From Actinomycetota bacterium (lineage in GTDB: Bacteria; Actinomycetota; Thermoleophilia; Gaiellales; Gaiellaceae): 64,000 nucleotides of DNA. The translations under genes and the position numbers were made by a program. The notes below the pieces were generated by a model, which did not search any database, was not told where the DNA came from, and saw only the letters and a list, made by a program, of their open reading frames with translations. Location: positions 1-64,000 of the forward strand of contig VAXO01000028.1 in NCBI GenBank assembly GCA_005888435.1, read 5' to 3'. Positions 58,372 to 64,000 of the stretch are shown one piece after another. Numbering within the stretch: the stretch's first letter is position 1; every line of letters starts with the position of its first letter.

Positions 58372-59706
58372 TTGAGCTACCTCTCACTGACGGAACGCGA
58401 CCGTGAGGAGATGCTCGCGGCGATCGGCGTCTCCTCCGTCGAGGAGCTGTTCCGCGACATCCCCGCGGGCGTTCGCTTCGACAGGGAGCTCGCGCTCGAC
58501 CCGGCGCTCGGCGAGCAGGAGCTCTCGCGCCACCTGGAGGAGCTCGCGGCACGGAACGCCGACACCTCGCGCGAGCTGTCGTTCCTCGGCGCCGGCATCT
58601 ACGACCACTACGTGCCGGCGATCGTCGACGCGGTGCTGCAGCGCGGGGAGCTGCTGACCGCGTACACCCCATACCAGCCGGAGATGAGCCAGGGCGTGCT
58701 GCAGGCGATCTTCGAGTACCAGACGGCGATCTGCGAGCTGACCGGGATGGACGTCTCCAACGCGTCGGGCTACGACGGCACGACCGTCGCGGCCGATGCG
58801 TGCTTCGTCGCCAAGCACGCCACTGGCCGCTCGAAGGTCGCCGTCACCGAGGCCACGAACCCGCAGGTCCGGCAGGTCATCAAGACCTACGCGCCCGGCT
58901 TCGGCCTCGAGGTCGTCGAGGTGCCGCATCGCGACGGGACCACGAGCCCCGATCAGCTGCGTCAGGCAGCCGCGGACGCAGCCTGCGTCATCTTCCAGCA
59001 CCCGAACTTCTTCGGCTGCCTGGAGCCGGCACCGGACCTCGCCGCTGCCGCAGCCGACGCGGACGCGATCCCTGTCGCCCACGTCGACCTCGTGTCACTC
59101 GGGGTGCTCGAGGCGCCCGGCGCCTACGGCTGCGGAATGGCGATCGGCGAGGGGCAGAGCGCGGGCAACTACCAGTCCTTCGCCGGGCCGCACTACGGCT
59201 TCCTCGCGGCGCGGAACGAGTTCATTCGCCGCATGCCCGGCCGGATCGTCGGGGAGACGGTAGACGCCGCGGGTGAGCGTGGCTATGTCCTGACCCTCCA
59301 GACCCGCGAGCAGCACATCCGACGGGAGAAGGCGACGTCGAACATCACGACGAACCAGACGCTCCTCGCGCTGGCGGGGCTCGTCCACCTGAGCTGGCTC
59401 GGGCCTGACGGGCTGCGCGAGCTGGGGGAGACCTGCATGGCCCTCGGCGAGTACGCGAAGCGGCGTCTCGTCGCCGCCGGCTTCGAGCTTGTGTTTCCCG
59501 AACGGACAACATTCAAAGAGTTTGCCGTGCGGGTCGGACGGAGCGCGAAGGAGGTCGTCGGCGCGGCGCGCGCACACGGCGTGCACCCGGGCTATGCCCT
59601 CGGACGCGACTACGCGGGATTGGACGACGCGCTGCTCGTGGCGGTCACCGAGCGGCGCGCGCCCGCTGACATCGACCGGCTCGTCGAGGTGATCGCCCAG
59701 GCATGA
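58372..59706 (+). CDS. gcvPA: Glycine dehydrogenase (decarboxylating) subunit 1 (TTG start)
   Basis: FLGAGIYDHYVPAIVDAVLQRGELLTAYTPYQPEMSQGVLQAIFEYQTAICELTGMDVSNAS. Confidence 0.95.
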   Translation: MSYLSLTERDREEMLAAIGVSSVEELFRDIPAGVRFDRELALDPALGEQELSRHLEELAARNADTSRELSFLGAGIYDHYVPAIVDAVLQRGELLTAYTPYQPEMSQGVLQAIFEYQTAICELTGMDVSNASGYDGTTVAADACFVAKHATGRSKVAVTEATNPQVRQVIKTYAPGFGLEVVEVPHRDGTTSPDQLRQAAADAACVIFQHPNFFGCLEPAPDLAAAAADADAIPVAHVDLVSLGVLEAPGAYGCGMAIGEGQSAGNYQSFAGPHYGFLAARNEFIRRMPGRIVGETVDAAGERGYVLTLQTREQHIRREKATSNITTNQTLLALAGLVHLSWLGPDGLRELGETCMALGEYAKRRLVAAGFELVFPERTTFKEFAVRVGRSAKEVVGAARAHGVHPGYALGRDYAGLDDALLVAVTERRAPADIDRLVEVIAQA

Positions 59707-61205
59707 AGCTGATCTTCGAGAAGTCCCAACCTGGTCGCCGCGGCGGCGAGCTGCCGAAGCCGGACGTTCCGGCTGCCGACGTTCCGCCCGAGCTGCGGCG
59801 CGCGGCGCCGCCGCGGCTCCCGGAGCTCGCGGAGCCCGAGATCCTGCGTCACTTCACGGAGCTGTCGACGCGCAACTTCGGCATCGACACGGGCTTCTAC
59901 CCGCTTGGCTCCTGCACGATGAAGTACAACCCGCGCGTCAACGAGCGCCTCGTGATGCTCCCGGGCTTTCGCGACCTGCATCCATATCAGGACGAGGACG
60001 GCAGCCAGGGCGCGCTCGACCTGATGTGGCGACTACAGGAGGCGCTGATCGAGGTCTCCGGCCTGCACGCGTGCTCCCTCCAGCCTGCCGCGGGCTCGCA
60101 GGGCGAGCTCACCGGACTGATGCTGATGCGCGCGTACTTCGCCGACCGCGGCGAGGGCGAGCGCCGCGACACGATCGTCACGGCCGACACGGCGCACGGC
60201 ACGAATCCCGCGAGCGTGACGATGGCCGGCTACAAGCTGGCGAAGGTCCGGACCGACGCCCGCGGCAACGTCGACGTCGCGCACCTGCGCGAGCTCGTCG
60301 ACGAGCACACGGCGGGTCTGATGCTGACGAACCCGTCGACCCTCGGACTCTTCGACGAGCACATCGAGGAGATCGCGTCGATCTTTCACGACGTCGGCGC
60401 GCTCCTCTACTACGACGGCGCCAACCTGAACGCCGTCTGCGGCATCTCGCGGCCCGGCGACATGGGCTTCGACATCGTCCACATCAACCTGCACAAGACG
60501 TTCTCGCAGCCGCACGGCGGCGGCGGGCCGGGCGGCGGCCCGATTGTCGTGCGCGAAAGGCTGGAGCCGTTTCTGCCCGTGCCGGCGGTCGTGAAGGACG
60601 GCGATCGCTTCCGCCTCGACTTCGACCGGCCGAAGTCGATCGGGAAGGTGCGGGGCTACACAGGTCCGTTTGGCGTCTTCGTGCGCTCGTATGCGTACAT
60701 CCGCTCGTATGGGCCGCGTCTGCGCGAGATGTCCGAGGCAGCAGTCCTCAACGCGAACTACCTGTTGGCACGGCTCAAAGAGGCGTACGACCTCCCGTAC
60801 GACCGGCTCTGCATGCACGAGTTCGTCCTCAGTGCTCGCTCGCTCAAGCGTGAGCATGGGATCTCGGCGACCGACGTGGCGAAGCGGCTGATGGACTACG
60901 GCTTCCACCCGCCGACGATCTACTTCCCGCTCGTCGTGCCCGAGGCGCTGATGATCGAGCCGACCGAGACGGAAGCGAAGGAGACACTCGACGCGTTCGC
61001 TGACGCGATGCTCGCGATCGCGCGCGAGGCCGCGGACGACCCCGACGCCGTCAGGGCGGCGCCGCACGGCCGCCCGGTGCAGCGCCTCGACGAGGTGCGC
61101 GCCGCGAAGCGCGCCATCGTCAAGTACGGCTTCGAGGACCACCCAGACACCAGCGGCGAGCCTGCCGGCGAGCCGCGCCAGCTCGAAGCGCAAAAGGGAG
61201 CCTAG
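59703..61205 (+). CDS. gcvPB: Glycine dehydrogenase (decarboxylating) subunit 2
   Basis: FYPLGSCTMKYNPRVNE; DTAHGTNPASVTMAGYK; HINLHKTFSQPHGGGGPGGGPI. Confidence 0.95.
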   Translation: MKLIFEKSQPGRRGGELPKPDVPAADVPPELRRAAPPRLPELAEPEILRHFTELSTRNFGIDTGFYPLGSCTMKYNPRVNERLVMLPGFRDLHPYQDEDGSQGALDLMWRLQEALIEVSGLHACSLQPAAGSQGELTGLMLMRAYFADRGEGERRDTIVTADTAHGTNPASVTMAGYKLAKVRTDARGNVDVAHLRELVDEHTAGLMLTNPSTLGLFDEHIEEIASIFHDVGALLYYDGANLNAVCGISRPGDMGFDIVHINLHKTFSQPHGGGGPGGGPIVVRERLEPFLPVPAVVKDGDRFRLDFDRPKSIGKVRGYTGPFGVFVRSYAYIRSYGPRLREMSEAAVLNANYLLARLKEAYDLPYDRLCMHEFVLSARSLKREHGISATDVAKRLMDYGFHPPTIYFPLVVPEALMIEPTETEAKETLDAFADAMLAIAREAADDPDAVRAAPHGRPVQRLDEVRAAKRAIVKYGFEDHPDTSGEPAGEPRQLEAQKGA

Positions 61206-61222
61206 GCGCCTAAACGGTCAAC

Positions 61223-61879
61223 TCAGGCCGCGAGCGGAAGGGTCAGCTGCGTCAGGCCCAGCCGTTCGAAGACGCGCTCGACCTCGACCGCGACCGCCGC
61301 GAACTGCTCCGCCGGCCACACGTGCGGATCGTCGTCGGCTTGCAGCTTCGTCAGCTGGCCCTCCAGCATGGGATCAGCCGAATGCAAAAGCACCGTCTGC
61401 GCATAGCAACGGGCCCACACCTCGTGCGTCGCATTGAAATACCGCTGTCGGTGTCGCCCACCAGGCAGCGGCCGGCTTTCCATTTGCGCAGCAGCGGTCC
61501 GCCAGGCCGTGAACGCGATGTGCACTGCCGACGCCCACGTGCGCGTCTTGCGGTCGTAGAAGACCTGGTGATCGAGCAGATGTCCGAGCTCGTGCAGAAA
61601 ACCGAGCGCCACACGTCCGCCGAGACGGGAAACGCGCACATCGATCGGGTCCTTCTTGCGAAACCGATAGGCGCCGGCTTCGCTGATCGTCGCCGTCGTC
61701 CGCACCGGAACGGGCTCGAGGTCGGAGAGCATTCCGTGCAGGCCCGCTGCCGCAGTCAAAGCACGCTGCAGCTCAGCCGCGAGCGGGCTTCGGCGCGGTA
61801 ATGCGACGACGTCCGCCAACGGACGGAACCGCGGTTTCCCTGCGCGGGGAACGCACGCGGGGTACTGGCGTTGTCCCAC
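61223..61879 (-). CDS. Putative zinc metallopeptidase (HELGH); start uncertain
   Basis: LGFLHELGHLLDHQVFYDRKTRTWASAVHIAFTAWRTAA...NATHEVWARCYAQTVLL. Confidence 0.6.
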   Translation of the reverse strand: MGQRQYPACVPRAGKPRFRPLADVVALPRRSPLAAELQRALTAAAGLHGMLSDLEPVPVRTTATISEAGAYRFRKKDPIDVRVSRLGGRVALGFLHELGHLLDHQVFYDRKTRTWASAVHIAFTAWRTAAAQMESRPLPGGRHRQRYFNATHEVWARCYAQTVLLHSADPMLEGQLTKLQADDDPHVWPAEQFAAVAVEVERVFERLGLTQLTLPLAA

Positions 61880-61933
61880 GGGGCAAATAGTCGGTTCCGC
61901 ATCGGACGGACTTGAGCGTGTAATGCTTTCCGC

Positions 61934-62338
61934 GTGCAAGCCCGCCGCGCGATCCTGATCTGCACTGCGCTCGTCTTCGCGTCGATCGATCTCGTGCACA
62001 AGAGCCTCGCGTATTCGGAGTTTCACCATCCGCGCACACCGTACGTGACACTTGTCATGGGCGCGTTGATCGCAGCGCTCGTGATTCTGGTGCCGCGCTT
62101 GCCGTCGAACGTCGCCGCGCTCGGCGCGGGGATCGCGTGCGGCGGCGCACTCGGAAATCTCGTCTCGTTGCTCGCGTGGACGCAGGGCGTACCGGATCCG
62201 TTCGTGATCACGGGCGCAACGCAGGGCCTCGCGTTCAACCTCGCCGACCTGTTTGCGGTCGGCGGCGATTCGCTCCTGCTCAGCGTCGTCGTCTTGCTCG
62301 GGCTGCAGCGTCGAGCAGCCCTCCGGGAGCGGGTCTAG
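61934..62338 (+). CDS. Signal peptidase II (LspA)-like membrane protein, apparently missing one catalytic Asp
   Basis: ASIDLVHKSLAY; GIACGGALGNLVSLL; GLAFNLADLFAVGGDSLLL. Confidence 0.6.
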   Translation: MQARRAILICTALVFASIDLVHKSLAYSEFHHPRTPYVTLVMGALIAALVILVPRLPSNVAALGAGIACGGALGNLVSLLAWTQGVPDPFVITGATQGLAFNLADLFAVGGDSLLLSVVVLLGLQRRAALRERV

Positions 62339-62343
62339 CTGTC

Positions 62344-63299
62344 CTACCCACGGACGTTGTGAATGCGGCTGATCGGTGGCCGGTTGCCGATGGAGCTGTG
62401 TGGTCGCCGGTGGTTGTAGTTGTGGAGCCAGTGTGGCAGGGCGGCGTTGCGGTGGCGATGTGAGCGGTAGGCGAGGCCGTAGGCCCATTCGCGTGCCATC
62501 GTTTGGTGGAAACGCTCGACCTTGCCGTTGGTGCGTGGCCGGTACGGCTGAGTGGTGAGGTGACGGATGCCGCGGCGGGTGAGCAGCTCGTGCAGCGAGC
62601 GGTTCCTGACGTAGCTGAAGCCGTTGTCGGTCATCAGCCGCTTGCAGATGATCTCGTGGCTTTCGAAGAAGGCGAGCGCCCGCCCGACGAAGCCGGTGAC
62701 CGTTTCGGCTTTCTCGTCGTCGTGGAGCTCGACGTAGGCGAGCCGCGAGTGGTCGTCGACGATCGCGTGCGCGAAGTCGTATCCGACACGCGTTTCCGGC
62801 CGCATCCAGCTGCGTGAGCGCTGTGAGCGGTCGCCAGTGACACGATGGCAGGACGCAGGAAGCGCGCGTAGCGGCTGGTGTCCATGTGCAGCAGATCGCC
62901 AGGGCACGGCCACTCGTAGCTGTTTGCTGGCTCCTTGACCGTCGAGTGGCGGCGTGAAAGCCCCGCACGCTTGAGCACCTTCCAGACTGTTGAGTGGGCA
63001 CAACCGGTCGCGCCGGCGACCAGCCGGGGACCCCAACCGGTCTTGCGGCGGCAGTCGCAAATCCGCTCCTGCAGCTCGGCCGCGAGCAGCCGAGGCGAGC
63101 GGTGCGGCCGACTCGAGCGATCCAGCAGCGCGCTCCCCTCACGGCCACCATCAAGCCAACGGTGCCACCAACGGTGCGCCGTCGCCGGCGATACGCGAAA
63201 TCTGGCCGCGGCCGCCTTCAACGACAAGCCGTCATCGACAGAGCGCACCAGCGCGAGCCTCCCAGCAAGTCCGAGCTTGGCGTTAGCGTGCAGATACAT
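62344..63299 (-). pseudogene. IS481-type integrase-core transposase split by a frameshift near 62848
   Basis: Frame 1 ...GDLLHMDTSRYARFLRP then frame 2 HRVTGDRSQRSRSWMRPETRVGYDFAHAIVDDHSRLAYVEL...LMTDNGFSYV...RPRTNGKVERFHQTM. Confidence 0.88.
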
Positions 63300-63303
63300 C
63301 CGC

Positions 63304-63353
63304 GCCCTCCTTTGAGCGTGAGTCCCGGAAGACCCACAGCCTCAAAGGAGGGC
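63304..63353 (-). promoter_or_regulatory. 13-bp perfect inverted repeat in the transposase leader with the Shine-Dalgarno in one arm
   Basis: Minus strand GCCCTCCTTTGAG-N24-CTCAAAGGAGGGC-GCGG-ATG. Confidence 0.75.
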
Positions 63354-63400
63354 CGGATAGAACCTCAGCCGTTCACAACCTCTGTAGGCACGACAGCTAG

Positions 63401-63616
63401 CTAGTAGAGGTCTTCGAGATCGTCGGCGACGTACGCGGTCTCTTCGCGACGGCGTCGAACGACCTCGGAGACTCCGAGCACGAGCAGGACGGAAACGGCG
63501 AACGCGAGGCTCGTCCAGGCCACTGCCAGCCAGGTGAGGACAAGGACGCCCACGCCGAAGCGCTGACCCACCGGGTCGTGCCGCAGAAACCGCATGAGGA
63601 CAACGGCTTCTTTCAT
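63401..63616 (-). CDS. Small membrane protein, 71 aa
   Basis: MKEAVVLMRFLRHDPVGQRFGVGVLVLTWLAVAWTSLAFAVSVLLVLGVSEVVRRRREETAYVADDLEDLY. Confidence 0.55.
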   Translation of the reverse strand: MKEAVVLMRFLRHDPVGQRFGVGVLVLTWLAVAWTSLAFAVSVLLVLGVSEVVRRRREETAYVADDLEDLY

Positions 63617-63733
63617 TTCGGCTCCTCCTTCAGGTGCCGCATCGGCCCGGGGCCCGTCCGCCTCTATCCCTCACTCGCGTAATGGTTGCGGCCGTTGCCA
63701 CACTTATAGGGAAACCCAATCGAGGGAGTGTGA

Positions 63734-64000
63734 ATGACGAAGGTCAAGAAGACTGAGGCTGAGTGGCGGGCGGAGCTGTCGCCCGAGCAGTACCACGTCC
63801 TGCGTGAGAAGGGAACGGAGCGGGCGTTCTCGGGCGAATACGACCACGTCTTCGAGGACGGCACATATCGCTGCGCCGGCTGCGGGGCTGAGCTCTTCAG
63901 GTCGGAGACGAAATACGACTCGGGCTGCGGCTGGCCGGCGTTCAACGCGCCCGCGACCGAGGGCGCGATCGACGAGGAGACGGACACGACCTTCGGCATG
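63734..64000 (+). CDS. msrB: Peptide-methionine (R)-S-oxide reductase, truncated by window end
   Basis: EWRAELSPEQYHVLREKGTERAFSGEYDHVFEDGTYRCAGCGAELFRSETKYDSGCGWPAF. Confidence 0.95.
   Translation, partial: MTKVKKTEAEWRAELSPEQYHVLREKGTERAFSGEYDHVFEDGTYRCAGCGAELFRSETKYDSGCGWPAFNAPATEGAIDEETDTTFGM

Larger units (their letters stand above)
62340..63395 (-). mobile_element. IS481-family insertion sequence, about 1.05 kb
   Basis: Imperfect terminal inverted repeats TGTCCTACCCACGGACGTTGTGAATGCGGCTGA / TGTCGTGCCTACAGAGGTTGTGAACGGCTGA (19/24 over the first 24 nt); possible AGCT target duplication at 62337-62340 and 63395-63398. Confidence 0.85.

Overview
High-GC window, probably an actinobacterial (Thermoleophilia-like) chromosome; the taxonomic guess is inference. 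Genes are densely packed with many ATGA/GTGA overlaps. Main blocks in order: M23 murein hydrolase activator; mntH; hpt; a four-gene operon encoding a metallophosphoesterase, cyclic-2,3-diphosphoglycerate synthetase, 2-phosphoglycerate kinase and GlpX; queG; sensor kinase; fused WYL protein; RAYT-like Y1 transposase; ALDH/thiolase/3-hydroxyacyl-CoA dehydrogenase; two-component system; queA-GNAT-tgt-yajC-secDF; MprF-like; UbiB; ogt/sigma; sortase; a full dcw cluster (mraZ to ftsZ, no ftsA); gcvT-gcvH-gcvPA-gcvPB; an IS481-family element; and the start of msrB. Strongest unusual signals: (1) a dispersed 16-mer, GTGCCAGGCACGAGAC, with six exact and at least five near copies between 0.8 and 40 kb and none seen in the dcw/gcv half, one copy lying just upstream of the RAYT-like transposase; (2) a 144-bp (48-aa) in-frame tandem duplication inside murG with one mismatch between copies; (3) a bacterial cDPG-type operon; (4) regulatory structures: a GTGG repeat with 10-bp period before mraZ, a DtxR/MntR-like palindrome before mntH, a hairpin plus sigma-A-like promoter between ftsQ and ftsZ, and a hairpin sequestering the Shine-Dalgarno of the IS481 transposase. 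No tRNA, rRNA or CRISPR was recognised. All calls are from reading the sequence and the supplied ORF track; no database searches were run.
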